A DNA stretch of 64,000 bases from Massilia sp. Se16.2.3 (GCF_014171595.1 NZ_CP050451.1:1054001-1118000), one strand, 5' to 3'; counted from the stretch's first letter, positions 45,438 through 55,665 are shown. Notes: generated by a model not told the origin, from the letters alone. Numbers and translations: made by a program.

Positions 45438-47324
45438 TCACGCCTGGGCGGCGCGTTCCGGCACCACGAAGGCCAGGCTTTCCTCGAACGAACGCAGCAC
45501 CATGTCGACATGCTGCTGCACCACGTTCTGGTTGGCGGCGGTTTCGCCGAAGGGCAGGCGGATCGTCACCAGCAGCGCGTGCGGCAGGGCGGCGCGCAAT
45601 TCGTCGGCCACGCGCTGCCACTGGTCCAGCATCGATTCGACCGGATAGGTGATGAACACGGTCGACACCAGGTCGGCCGTCTGCGGGCCGGGATTGTCCT
45701 GCTCGGTTCCAACGACGACCCTGCGCGCATCGATGTCGAGTTCGCGCAGGGCGCGCACCAGCAGTTCGCTGAGCAGGTCGTCGCGTTCGGTGCCCAGGCC
45801 CGCGCACAGCACCACGGAATGCGCCGGCACGTCGAGCGAGCCCTGCCAGCGGCCGAGGCGGGCTTCGCGCATCTGGCGCAGGTGGGCGCCGACATTCGCA
45901 TCGAGCAGCGACACACGCTGGCGCCGCCGCCGCGACGAGCCCGACACCGGCGTCAGCGTAGCGGCAACCTCGGCGATGGTGCTGCGGATGCGCGCGCCCC
46001 GGTTCATTTCGATCTGGCCGCTGCGCTGTTCGGCCGCGGCCAGCGAAATGCCCGGCAGCAGGATCTGGTCGCAATAGCGGGCGAAGCTGTGGCGCGCCAG
46101 ATAGGATTTCGCATCGGCCAGGATGGCGTGGGTCTCGCCGCCCAGCGCGCGCTGGTAAAAGCGCTGCGCCGTGTTCACGTTCGGCACTTCCCCAGCAGGA
46201 TGGTGACCGGTTCCAGCGCCCGCACGTGGCGCCCCGCCACCACCGGGCACAGGGTCAGTGGCGTCGACAGCAGCAGCCCGACCGGACCCCACAGGGCGCC
46301 CCAGAACAGGGCCGAGACGATCACGGCCAGCGGCGACAGGCCCGAGCTGTGCCCATATACCTTCGGCTCAACCACGTTTGCCACGAACAGTTCCAGCGCG
46401 ACGAATACCGCCAGGCAGGACAGCGCCAGGCTCCAGCCCGGATCGATGGCGGCGACGAACGTGGCGATGAGCACCCCCCGCCACCATGATGCCGAGGTGG
46501 GGCACGAAGCGCAGCAGGCCGCTGAGCGCGCCCCACAGCGCCGCATGCGGCACGCCGAAGCCCCACAGCAGCACGCCGATCAGGCTGCCGAAAGTGAGGT
46601 TGACGACGAATTGCGACAGGAAAAAGCGCGACACGCCGCGGGTGGCGTCGGACAGGGCGCGCACGGTGCGGCTGATCTCGGCCTGGCCCGCCAGGCGGAT
46701 CGCACGGTCGCGCAGGGATTCGTGTTCGAGCAGGATGAATACCAGCAGCACCAGCACCAGGCCGGCCTCGCCGATCGGCCCCCAGGCCAGCGCGAACAGG
46801 CGTGCCAGCGTGTCGCGGGTGGTGGCGCGCGGGGCGCGGATTTCCACCGGCAGCGGTTGATTGGCGCCGGTGGTGAGCGTGCCGCGCTTGACCGTCACCG
46901 GCGGCGGGGGCGGCACCGGTGCCTGCGGCGCCACCGCGCTCAGTTCGGCCTCCAGGCGCGCGAACGGACGCTCGGTGATCTCGCGCACGCGTTCGATCTT
47001 CGAGCGGATGGCGGCGCGGTATTGCGGCAAATCGCCGGTGACGGCGACCAGCTGGAAGGCGAGGATGGTACCGGCGCCGATCACGCAGGTGCCGGCCAGC
47101 AGCACCGAGACCGGGGTCGCCGGCAGGCGCCGGAAGCCGACGCGGCGCAGGCCGCGGATCAGGGGCGCGAGCACCAGGCTCAGGATCGAGGCCAGCGCCA
47201 GCGGCTCGAGCACGTCGCGTCCGAAGTAGAGCAGTCCGAGAATGCAGGTCGCGGTGACGACCGAGCTCGAGGTCAGGTTGTTGAGCAGGGATGAATCGCG
47301 CATCGGGAACGGGAACTCCGGCAT
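45438..47324 (-). CDS. AI-2E family transporter with long C-terminal domain, two frameshifts
   Basis: About 628-residue membrane protein of the AI-2E/PerM-type transporter family. N-terminal helices (SVVTATCILGLLYFGRDVLE, ALASILSLVLAPLIRGL) precede a loop and the conserved core (LVLVLLVFILLEHESLRDR, FFLSQFVVNLTFGSLIGVLL, LFVANVVEPKVYGHSSGLSP). A 240-residue soluble C-terminus follows (TAQRFYQRALGGET, FARYCDQILLPG, VVLCAGLGTERDDLLSELL). The frame changes in a run of six G at about 46478-46484 and in a run of G near 46188; the two cancel. Substrate unknown; the family name is historical. Confidence 0.82.
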
Positions 47325-47457
47325 TGCTGCTGCGTTGTGGTGGTCGCTGAACCGGCAGGGCCGGCGCCCAGCAGTCTAGCATCAATGGCAACCCGGCAGT
47401 TTGCCGTCGCGTTTACCACCCACCCGCGTGCGCAGGAGCGGTTGCGCGTGGCAAACG

Positions 47458-47480
47458 GTGGCGACTGCGCCACCCTACGA
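47458..47480. repeat. REP-like hairpin with GTAGGGTGG core
   Basis: GGTGGCG-actgc-GCCACC hairpin followed by CTACG. On the minus strand this reads CGTAGGGTGG, the same core as the elements at 39.1-39.4 kb. It abuts MITE-like copy B. Confidence 0.6.
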
Positions 47481-47579
47481 GCGTGTGAAAAAATGGCCAT
47501 GGCCGCGTTGCATCATCTCGCCGTACCCTCGTACTGTCTTCGACGATGCGCCTTGCCCTGACCATTTTTTCACACGCTC
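47479..47579. mobile_element. MITE-like element, copy B (101 bp)
   Basis: Perfect 18-bp terminal inverted repeats, GAGCGTGTGAAAAAATGG (47479-47496) and its complement (47562-47579). The core shares GCGTTGC, CTCGTACTG and GCCTTGC with copy A; the last two are 22 bp apart in both. The right end supplies the first base of the sensor kinase stop codon, so the element may have truncated or capped that gene. Confidence 0.75.
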
Positions 47580-50046
47580 TACGGCGCGATCTCGGCGAGC
47601 GCGGCGATCAGTGCGGCGGCGTCGACCGGCTTGACGAAATGGTGGTCGAAGCCGGCCTGGCGCGACGATTCGAGGTCGCTTGACTGCCCGTAGCCGGTCA
47701 GTGCGACATAGCGCGCCACCTGCAGCGCGGGTGCGGTACGCAGGCGGCGTGCCAGCTCGTGGCCGTCGATGCCGGGCATGCCGATGTCGAGGATGAAGAC
47801 GTCGGGCGGCGCGGCCAGCGCGGCGTCCTGTACCGGTAGGGGTCGTTGATCGTGTCGACCTGGTGGCCGGCCGCGCCCAGCAGGGCACCCGGGGTGGCGG
47901 CGGCGTCGACGTTGTCGTCCACCAGCAGGATGCGCAGCGGCCGCGCGGCGCACATTGCCGTGGCCGCGGGCAGGACGGGGCCGATGGCGCCTGCGGCGCG
48001 CTCGCCGCCATCGACGGCAGCTCGACCGTGAAGCGCGCCCCGCGCCCCGCCCCCTCGCTGTGCACCGCGACCTGGCCGCCATGCATGCCAACGATATTCT
48101 TTACCAGCGCCAGGCCGAGGCCAAGGCCGCCCCGGGCCCGGTCCGGCGTGCGCTTGCCCTGCACGAACAGGTCGAACACGTGCGGCAGCAGCGCCGCGTC
48201 GATGCCGTTGCCGTTGTCGCTGACGACGATGCGCACCTTGCCGTCTTCGACATCGACCGCCAGGGTGATGGTGCCGCCGCGCGGCGTGTACTTGGCAGCG
48301 TTGGCCAGCAGGTTGGCCGTGACCTGGATCAGGCGCGCGCGGTCGCCCAGCACGCAGGCACGGGCCGAACCGAGCTGCAGCGCCAGCGCATGCCCTCCGC
48401 CCTCCACCAGCGGATGCACCTGCTCGGCGGCGCTGGTGACGACGGATTTGACGTCCACTTCGCTCTGTTCCAGCTGCACCATGCCGCGCGTGACGCGCGA
48501 GACGTCCAGCAGATCGTTGACCAGCGTCGTCATGTGGCTGACCTGGCGCGAAATGACCTCGCTGTACTGGCGCACCTTGTCGGCGTTGTGCGGCATCAGG
48601 CGCAGCACCTGGGCGGCGGCGCTGATCGGCGCCAGGGGATTGCGCAGCTCGTGCGCTAGCATCGCCAGGAACTCGTCCTTGCGGTGGTTCGCGGCCTGCA
48701 GCGCTTCTTCGTTCAGCTTGCTCTCGTGGATGTCGGTGTCGGTCCCGAGCCACTTGACGATGACGCCGCTCTCGTCGCGCAGCGGACGGCCGCGCGCCAA
48801 GATCCAGCGGTACTCGCCCGAGTGGTGGCGCGCGCGGTAGGTGATTTCGTAGGGGTCGCCGGTCGCCACGCTGTGCTCCCAGCGCGCCCGGCCGGGCTCG
48901 CGGTCGTCGGGATGCAGCAGGCTCTCGGCCCAGGCCGTGCCCTCGGCGGTGCCGGCCGCCATGCCGACAAAGGCGTAGAACTGCTCGTTGTGGTAGTCGA
49001 CCGTGCCGTCGGGCAGCGCCGTCCACACCATCTGCGGCATGGCATTCGTGATGGTGCGAAAGCGCAGTTCGCTGTCGCGCAATTCCTCTTCGAAGCGCTT
49101 GCGTTCGGTAACGTCGCGGGTAGTGCCGGCCACCGCCTCGACTTCGCCGTCGGGCCCGAGGATGGGCACGAAGATGTAATCGTAGATGCGCGGTCCGACA
49201 GTGCCGGTAAAAGGCACTTCGCCACGGATCGGCTTTCTGGTCGCCTTCACCTGTTCGATCTCGCGGTCGTGCATGGCCGCATGCCAGGGCTCGTAGCCCA
49301 GTTCCAGGAAGGTCTTGCCGACCGCTTCCTCGAGCGTCTTGCCCAACAATTTCAGCAGCACGGCGTTGGCGAAGGTGAAGCGGTGCTCGAGGTCGAACAC
49401 ATAGACCAGGTCGGGCGTTGCCGACAGCACGGTTTCGTACAGCCGCCGGCGCCGCTCGGACTCTTCGTGCAGCGTGGCCAGTTCGCGCTCGGCGGCGTCC
49501 TGGCGCGCGGTGCTGTCCTGTTCGCGCAGGTGGCGTTCGGTCAGCAGCGCCAGCAGATCCGTGAAGTAGCCGATTTCGGCGGCCAGGGCAGGGCTCGGTG
49601 TGCGCGCGGCCGCGTGATAGAACGTCAGCGTGCCCAGTACCCGTCCGCTCGGGGAATGCAGCGGAAACGACCAGCAGGCGCCGACTCCGTGGGCCGCGGC
49701 CAGGTCCCGGTAAGGAGGTGGCAGCGGATCGCGCGCCACATCCGCGACGACGACGGGCGCGGCGCCGTGCACGGCCCGGCCGCATACGCCCCGTCGGGGC
49801 CGATCGGCAGCGCGCCAGCGCCGCCGCGAGCTGCGCCGGCAGGCCGCTGGCGGCGGCCATGGTGAGGTCGCCTTCCACTTCGTCGATGACGTAGAGCGCC
49901 GCCCAGGTGTCGCCGATCAGCCGGCGTGCTTCTTCCAGCAGGCTGTGCAGGATGGCGTCATGGGACGCGCCGCGCACCGCTTCCGACAGGATGTGTTTCA
50001 ATCCGCCGAAATCCAGGCCTTCCGGATGTAGCCTCATCATGGGCAT
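47579..50046 (-). CDS. Hybrid sensor histidine kinase with GAF, two PAS and receiver domains, three frameshifts
   Basis: About 822-residue cytoplasmic sensor without membrane helices. Order: GAF (ILHSLLEEARRLIGDTWAAL, GACWSFPLHSPSGRVLG), PAS (VLSATPDLVYVFDLEHRF), PAS/PAC (ITNAMPQMVWTALPDG), HisKA with phospho-His in FLAMLAHELRNPLAPI, HATPase (LANAAKYTPRGG, VVSDNGNGID, GGLGLGLALVK), then a receiver (ILLVDDNVDAA; phospho-Asp in VFILDIGMPG; Lys in HFVKPVDA). Frame changes at about 49795-49815, 47960-48010 and 47825-47845. The start is uncertain (Met at 50046, 50040 or 50037). Its stop codon begins inside the end of MITE copy B. Confidence 0.82.
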
Positions 50047-50230
50047 TCGCAAGTGGAAAATATCCGATTGTAGCGCACGGCCCAACCGTTCAGGGAGGCT
50101 TTGCGGGGCTGCGGCGCCCGTATCCGGCCCCCGCGGCCGCGCTCCACGCGCGCACGGTTTGAAAGGTGTGTTTCCTTCGCGTGAACAGCCTTACAATCTT
50201 GCTACCTTTATATCTGCGAAGCCCGATCCC

Positions 50231-51859
50231 ATGGCCCAAATCCATCCTGCCGGCTGGCGCGAGATGTCCGTCACCGGGAATGCCGCACGCGAGATCGAAA
50301 CCCTGGCCCTGCTCGAGCAGCGCCTGTCCGATACGCCCTACCACATCTACCACGGCGTGCACTGGACGAACGTCGAGCAGGGTTACTCGGTATATGGCGA
50401 CGTCGACTTCATCATCGTCGCCCCGAACGGACGCATGCTGCTGATCGAGCAGGTGGCGGGCCTCCTCAACGAAACGCGCGACGGCCTGCTGAAGAATTTT
50501 CAAGGTAAACCGCGCAAGATCCGCGCCCATATCCTGCACACCATCGAGGGCCTGACGCGCCGTTACCAGGGCGAGCTGTCGATCGACTACCTGCTGTACT
50601 GCCCGGATTACACGGTGCGCGACCCGAACCTGGCCGGCATCGACCCGCGCCACATCATCGACGCCACCAACAAGGGCCGGCTGGGACGCATCATCCGCGA
50701 GGCGCTGCCGATTACCGAGAAAACCGAGGACTTCGACAAGGTGACGCGCTTCCTCGGCGACACGCTCAGCCTGCGGCCCGACCCGAGTTCGATGATCGGC
50801 TCGGCCACGCAGATGGTGACGAGATTGTCCGGCGGCCTGGCCACCTGGGCGCGGCGGCTGGAGTTTTCTCCCTACCGCCTGCGCGTGGCCGGCACGGCCG
50901 GCAGCGGCAAGACGCAGCTGGCGCTGGCCGAATATACCGCCGCGCTCGACGCCGGCCTGCGCCCTCTATATGTGTGCTTCAACCGGCCGCTGGCCGACCA
51001 CATCGAGCGCCTGGTGCCGCCGGGCGGACGCGTGTCGACCTTCCACATGCTGTGCGACGCCTACATGCGCGCCCAGGACGTCACGCCGGATTACTCCTCG
51101 CCCGAAGTCTGGAACGACATCGAAAAGGCGCTGGCCGAGGTGGCGCTGCCGGAAACCTGGCAGTACGACGTGCTGATCGTCGACGAAGGCCAGGATTTTT
51201 CCAGTTCCTGGCGCGACATCGTGCTGGGCATGGTCAAACCCGGCGGGCGTGCGATCTGGCTGGAAGACCCGGACCAGAACCTGTATGGCAAGCAGATGGT
51301 GACGCTGCCAGGCTGGGTGAAGCTGCATTCCGACACGAATTACCGCAGCCCGCGCCAGATCGTGCAGATGCTCAAATCGATCGGCGCCGCCAGCGAAGCG
51401 GTGGAGGCCGGCAGCCCCTTCAAGGGCGCCGACATCGAGGAGCTGACCTATCCCGAAGGCGACGTCGAGGCGATGCTGGCGCAGACCCGGCGTGCCGTGA
51501 CGACTTGCCTGGCCGCAGGCTTCGGCCGCCACGACATCGCCATTTGCTCGTTCAGGGGGCGGGAAAAGTCGGCCATCCTGAATATCGACAAGCTGAGCGA
51601 CGCGCATACGCTGAAGTTGTTCACGGGTTCGTATGACCTGTTCGGCAACCCGGTATTTCGGGAAGGCGGGCTGCTGGCCGAATCCGTCTATCGTTTCAAG
51701 GGGCAATCAGCGCCGGCGCTGATTTTCACGGAAATCGACTTCGAGGAGATGACGGACCTGGTGCTGCGTAAACTCTTCGTCGGCATGACGCGCGCGCGGT
51801 TGAAGCTGGTGCTGGTGATGAGTGACCGGGCGGCGCTGCAGTTGCTGGACCGGATGTAG
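50231..51859 (+). CDS. NERD-like domain plus UvrD-type helicase
   Basis: 542-residue protein. Residues 10-100 resemble a NERD nuclease-related domain (IYHGVHWTNV, YGDVDFIIVAPNGRMLLIEQ), but the E-x-K catalytic pair reads EQV, so the nuclease is probably inactive. The helicase starts at about residue 220: motif I VAGTAGSGKTQLALA, RPLYVCFNRPLADHI, motif II VLIVDEGQDFSSSW, motif III IWLEDPDQNLYG, then SDTNYRSPRQIVQML and the C-terminal LFVGMTRARLKLVLV. Some SF1 spacing between motifs IV and VI is short. ATG at 50231. Divergent from the sensor kinase. Role in DNA repair or defence is unknown. Confidence 0.82.
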   Translation: MAQIHPAGWREMSVTGNAAREIETLALLEQRLSDTPYHIYHGVHWTNVEQGYSVYGDVDFIIVAPNGRMLLIEQVAGLLNETRDGLLKNFQGKPRKIRAHILHTIEGLTRRYQGELSIDYLLYCPDYTVRDPNLAGIDPRHIIDATNKGRLGRIIREALPITEKTEDFDKVTRFLGDTLSLRPDPSSMIGSATQMVTRLSGGLATWARRLEFSPYRLRVAGTAGSGKTQLALAEYTAALDAGLRPLYVCFNRPLADHIERLVPPGGRVSTFHMLCDAYMRAQDVTPDYSSPEVWNDIEKALAEVALPETWQYDVLIVDEGQDFSSSWRDIVLGMVKPGGRAIWLEDPDQNLYGKQMVTLPGWVKLHSDTNYRSPRQIVQMLKSIGAASEAVEAGSPFKGADIEELTYPEGDVEAMLAQTRRAVTTCLAAGFGRHDIAICSFRGREKSAILNIDKLSDAHTLKLFTGSYDLFGNPVFREGGLLAESVYRFKGQSAPALIFTEIDFEEMTDLVLRKLFVGMTRARLKLVLVMSDRAALQLLDRM

Positions 51860-51873
51860 CCCGCCGTCCGCGG

Positions 51874-53586
51874 TCAGATCCCGGCCCCGTCCTGCGCCGC
51901 GGGGGGAACCTGCGTCCCGCTATGCTCCTTGGCCACCCGTACGCAGTTGCGGCCCTCGTGCTTGGCCTCGTACAGCGCCAGGTCGGCCGCGTGCATCAGC
52001 AGCTGCATGTTGTTGCCGTGCTGGGGATAGGATGCCACCCCGATCGATGCGGTCGCACCGATGCGTTTGCCGTCGTGCAGCACGTCGCCGGCGGCGATCG
52101 CCAGGCGCAGGGCTTCGGCGCGCATGAGCGCATTGTCCTGGCCGCAGTCGGCCAGCAGCACCACCATTTCTTCGCCGCCCATGCGGCAGGCGACGTCGCA
52201 GGCGCGGATGCCTTCGCGTAGCGTCAGCGCCACCTTGCGCAGGATGGCGTCGCCGCCCTCGTGGCCGAAGGTATCGTTGATGCGCTTGAAATGGTCGAGG
52301 TCGAGGATCAGCACGCTCAGGGGCGCATCGTTCCGGCTGGCGCGCGCCATCTCGCGCTTGAGCACCTCGTCGAGGTAGCGCCGGTTGTAGAGCTGCGTGA
52401 GCGGATCGACGATCGATTGCTGGCGCAGCGACACGCGCAGGCGCACATTGCTCAGCGCCAGGCCGAGCTGCTCGGCGAGCTGGCCGATCCAGGCGCGCTG
52501 GTCTTCGGCCGCGTCCAGCAGCTCGTCGCCCGCCACCGTCAGGCAGCCGATCACGTCGCCCTGCGTCACCAGCGGCAGGCACAGGCGGCCGGTATCGACC
52601 TTCGGCACGTGGCGGCAGGCCAGGCCCCCGTTCGGGCCGAACTGGTGCGGACTGCCGCGCCGCAGCGCCCAGCAATCCGTCGCTTCGATGATGTCCGGCT
52701 CGTGTTCGGTCGTGCCCCAGCCGGCCTTGCGCTCGAGGATATCGCGCGAGTTGTTGTACAGATACAGGCTGCCGGACAATTTCGGCAGCACGCGCGGCAG
52801 ATAGCTGGCGATGACGCCGGCCGATTCGTCGACCGTCTCGGCCAGTTCCAGCGAATGCATCAGTTCCGCGCTACGGAAGAGCAGGGCGTTTTGCAGCGAG
52901 ATGCGCTCGCTTGTCAGTTGGGTCTGGTCGGCAGCGTCCTGCGCCTTGCGCTCGGCCGCGTCACGCTGGCGCAGCACGCGCGAAGCGGCAACCAGCACCC
53001 CGGCCAGGAACAGGATGTTCGTAATCGTTGCCACGAGACTGGCGTTTGCGGCGGAATTCGAGGTCGCCAACAATTGATTGCCGAGTTCGGCACGCCGGTG
53101 CGAATACATTGCCAGTTCCTCGCCGATCAAATGGCGCAGCCCATCCATCTGCGCCTTGCCGGTGCCGGTGGCGATGAAGGTGGCTGCAGCGGCAAAACCC
53201 TGTTCACGGCGCAGGACGATTGCCTGCTCGACGTTATGCATTTTCGCTGCCGCGGCACGCTCGATGACGGCAAAGCGGGCAACCTCGCCAGGGCTGGCCA
53301 TGCCTTTGCGAAGCCCCTCCTGGGTTGCAGGAATCGTGTTGATCGCCGTGTGATACGGCTCGAGAAAGCGTTCGTTTCCGGTGACAACGAAACCGCGCTG
53401 CGCGGTTTCGGCATTGAGCAGCTGCTCCAGCAAGGTCATCTGCAGCCGCTCGACGTCGGCAGCGGCGCGCAGCTGTGACATCACGGTCGTCACCTGGTTG
53501 TTGACGACCATCGGCAAAGCAGCGACGGTCGACATGACAAGGATGATCGCGCAGGCGGCGAGTTTGATCTTGGATTCGAATTTCAT
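51874..53586 (-). CDS. Diguanylate cyclase with CHASE3-type sensor and GAF domain
   Basis: 570-residue membrane enzyme making cyclic di-GMP. A membrane helix at 7-28 and a second near 185-205 (LVATITNILFLAGVLVAAS) enclose a periplasmic CHASE3-like helical sensor (LLNAETAQRGFVVTGNERFL). A GAF domain follows (ASYLPRVLPKLSGSLYLYNN...RLCLPLVTQGDVIGCL), then the GGDEF domain (DPLTQLYNRRYLDEVLKREM, active site RMGGEEMVVLL) with an inhibitory I-site RACD five residues before it. The GGEEM variant is catalytically competent in the family. The start at 53586 (MKFESKIKLAAC) fits the helix; an upstream Met at 53688 adds unrelated residues. Confidence 0.93.
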   Translation of the reverse strand: MKFESKIKLAACAIILVMSTVAALPMVVNNQVTTVMSQLRAAADVERLQMTLLEQLLNAETAQRGFVVTGNERFLEPYHTAINTIPATQEGLRKGMASPGEVARFAVIERAAAAKMHNVEQAIVLRREQGFAAAATFIATGTGKAQMDGLRHLIGEELAMYSHRRAELGNQLLATSNSAANASLVATITNILFLAGVLVAASRVLRQRDAAERKAQDAADQTQLTSERISLQNALLFRSAELMHSLELAETVDESAGVIASYLPRVLPKLSGSLYLYNNSRDILERKAGWGTTEHEPDIIEATDCWALRRGSPHQFGPNGGLACRHVPKVDTGRLCLPLVTQGDVIGCLTVAGDELLDAAEDQRAWIGQLAEQLGLALSNVRLRVSLRQQSIVDPLTQLYNRRYLDEVLKREMARASRNDAPLSVLILDLDHFKRINDTFGHEGGDAILRKVALTLREGIRACDVACRMGGEEMVVLLADCGQDNALMRAEALRLAIAAGDVLHDGKRIGATASIGVASYPQHGNNMQLLMHAADLALYEAKHEGRNCVRVAKEHSGTQVPPAAQDGAGI

Positions 53587-53974
53587 CTGTGGAGGCTGGG
53601 CTAACGCGGCTTCATTGCCGGCCAGCCCACAATCCCACGGCATTCTGCGGCAGCCGCTACCTGATGAGGGTAGGTTATCACAGGCCATAGGCGATTTAAG
53701 GTCTGGTGCGTAGCGGGGTTGCGGGCGGTTGTGAGGCGGACGCCCCGCTGACGAAAATCGGTTCGCGTCTCGTCAGCGCCGGGTTGGCGCGACTGGAATT
53801 GTTTCTCTAATCACAGCAACTTCTGGTCAGCGTGAAACAATTGCTAACCTTTCTCGTGGTAGCACTTGTACAAGCTCGGCTATGATGGCGGCCCGGTCGG
53901 CAATATCAGCATCAATGCGTGCTTTGGTAGGGTCGGAAAGCATTGTTGACGATAGTGCGAAGCATGAGGTGGGA
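53587..53974. other. Intergenic region, diguanylate cyclase to acyltransferase
   Basis: 388 bp that should hold two divergent promoters. From about 53780 it becomes more A/T-rich, marking the start of sequence with different composition that continues into the island. In-frame codons upstream of 53975 (from 53882) exist but lack a ribosome site. No other feature seen. Confidence 0.5.
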
Positions 53975-55105
53975 ATGAGCGCAGCAGGCGTAACAGCGCC
54001 CCGAGCGAACGGGGCCGGTGGTAACCAATTTTTCTTGATCAATCTGTTGAAGGCAGGGGCGGCGCAGCTGATCGTGTTGCACCACTTGGCGTTCTATGGA
54101 CCGATGGCGGATCACGCGCGCCAGTTGGCGCCCGCGCTGTTCGATTGGCTGGCCGCCGATGCGCGGATTGCGGTGCAGGTGTTTCTTGTTGTGGGCGGTT
54201 TCCTGGCTGCCAAATCCTTGTCGCCGCGCGGATTGCCCGGCCTGAGCAATCCCCTTGCCACCATTTGGCGCCGCTACCTCAAGCTGGCGCCTCCGTTCTT
54301 GGTGGCGATGCTGCTGGCCATTGGTGCCTCGGCATTGGCATCGACCTGGATGACCCATGACTCCATCGCCGCACCGCCGAGTTTCGGCCAGCTGAGCGCG
54401 CATGCCTTGCTGCTGCACGATGTGCTCGGCTATGAAGCCTTGTCCGCAGGGGCCTGGTATGTGGCGATCGATTTCCAGTTGTATGCGGCGATGAGCTTGC
54501 TGCTGTGGGGATGCGGACGCTTCGCTGGCGGGCGCAATCTGCCCTGGCTGATGCCGATCGTGATGACGATCGTGGTCGCCGCTTCACTGTTGTACTTCAA
54601 CCTGGATTCGGATTGGGATGTGTGGGCGCCGTATTTCCTGGGTAGTTACGGCCTGGGCGCGCTGGCATGGTGGGCAAGCGATCCTGCACGCCGCCCGCGC
54701 GCCGTTGCGCTCTTGCTGCTGATGATGGTGGTGCCCGCCTTGCTGGCGTTGACGCTGGATTTTCGCAGCCGTATCGCGGTGGCCCTGGCGGTGGCCTGTG
54801 TGTTGATGTTGTGCGGACGAACGCAAACTGCTCCAACAGGAATGTGGCCGCTGGTGAATCGCTTAGCGAAGATTTCTTACTCGGTATTCCTGATTCACTT
54901 CCCAGTATGCCTCGTGGTCAATGCCGCGTTCACTCAGTTTGTCCCCACCCAGTCCCACCTACAGGCGGCCGGCACGCTGTTCGCTTGGATCGCTAGCTTG
55001 GCAGCGGGGGCATTGTTCTTCCGCTGGATTGAGAGGCCGCTAGGGCAGATGGCGAAGTTGCGCCCTAGCTCGAGGGATGCACTTGCATTCAATGCAACCC
55101 GCTGA
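53975..55105 (+). CDS. Acyltransferase 3 family membrane protein
   Basis: 376-residue integral membrane acyltransferase of the OafA/WbbC-like group, usually adding acetyl or succinyl groups to surface polysaccharide or lipid. About ten hydrophobic helices. The family signature near the start reads FFLINLLKAGAAQLIVLHHL (the R/H-x10-H region), followed by RIAVQVFLVVGGFLAAKSL and PLATIWRRYLKLAPPFLVAM. The C-terminal pattern ISYSVFLIHFPVCLVV...RWIERPLG is typical. The ribosome site GAGGTGGGA favours the ATG at 53975. The role is inferred from family only. Its codon use is less GC-biased than genes to its left. Confidence 0.88.
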   Translation: MSAAGVTAPRANGAGGNQFFLINLLKAGAAQLIVLHHLAFYGPMADHARQLAPALFDWLAADARIAVQVFLVVGGFLAAKSLSPRGLPGLSNPLATIWRRYLKLAPPFLVAMLLAIGASALASTWMTHDSIAAPPSFGQLSAHALLLHDVLGYEALSAGAWYVAIDFQLYAAMSLLLWGCGRFAGGRNLPWLMPIVMTIVVAASLLYFNLDSDWDVWAPYFLGSYGLGALAWWASDPARRPRAVALLLLMMVVPALLALTLDFRSRIAVALAVACVLMLCGRTQTAPTGMWPLVNRLAKISYSVFLIHFPVCLVVNAAFTQFVPTQSHLQAAGTLFAWIASLAAGALFFRWIERPLGQMAKLRPSSRDALAFNATR

Positions 55106-55182
55106 AAATGGGCAAGTAAAGATGGATGTGGCGCGGTTGCTTTACAATGCAAGCGCCTCACGTCAGAATGCAAGACTGCTCG

Positions 55183-55617
55183 TTAACACACGCCTTTTCG
55201 AAGTGGCGAAGAGGTGATCTCGACGGACAGCTGATCTAGCCGAGTTTGCGAGTTTCGGCGGAGCTCGCACTCCCAGACGACAAGCACTCGCCACCCTGCT
55301 GCTTCAAGTGCTGATTGTTTTCGCATGTCTCGCTCTATATTGGAGTTGAATTTCTCGTTCCATTGCCCGGCATTTGATGCGGGTGTCGTGGCGTAGCGGC
55401 AACCATGATGCCGATGCCAGAAGCAACCATGAACAAAAATCGCGACCTTGTACTTCGGGAGAACCAGATCTGGGGAGCCAGGCAAGTCACGAGTATGGAG
55501 ACGGAAGCGAAAACCTTGTGCGTGGAGATATTTACGCACAGTCATCTCCGGCTTTGTGTCTTTTGAACGAATTCCGGCCATCATTCTCGACCGCGTGGCT
55601 GAATCGACTACGTCCAT
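55183..55617 (-). CDS. vsr: Very short patch repair endonuclease Vsr
   Basis: 144-residue nuclease that nicks at T:G mismatches created by deamination of 5-methylcytosine, starting repair. Typical segments: RSRMMAGIRSKDTKPEMTVR, LPGSPDLVLPKYKVAIFVHG (with the catalytic Asp) and CFWHRHHGCRYATTPASN (zinc-binding Cys/His). It is divergent from the cytosine methyltransferase, 48 bp away, the usual pairing. In MORC/Z1 operons vsr is also common. Start at 55617 (MDVVDSATRSRM). GC content is lower than in the left part of the window. Confidence 0.96.
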   Translation of the reverse strand: MDVVDSATRSRMMAGIRSKDTKPEMTVRKYLHAQGFRFRLHTRDLPGSPDLVLPKYKVAIFVHGCFWHRHHGCRYATTPASNAGQWNEKFNSNIERDMRKQSALEAAGWRVLVVWECELRRNSQTRLDQLSVEITSSPLRKGVC

Positions 55618-55665
55618 TTTTCCTGGTATCCTGTTCCCCCACGCAAGTTTTCACGTTAGGCCAAG

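Noticed and set aside
55105..55183. Attachment site or tRNA at the left edge of the defence island
   Set aside because: I found no tRNA end, direct repeat or integrase gene. The composition change already begins near 53.8 kb, so the edge is not sharp.
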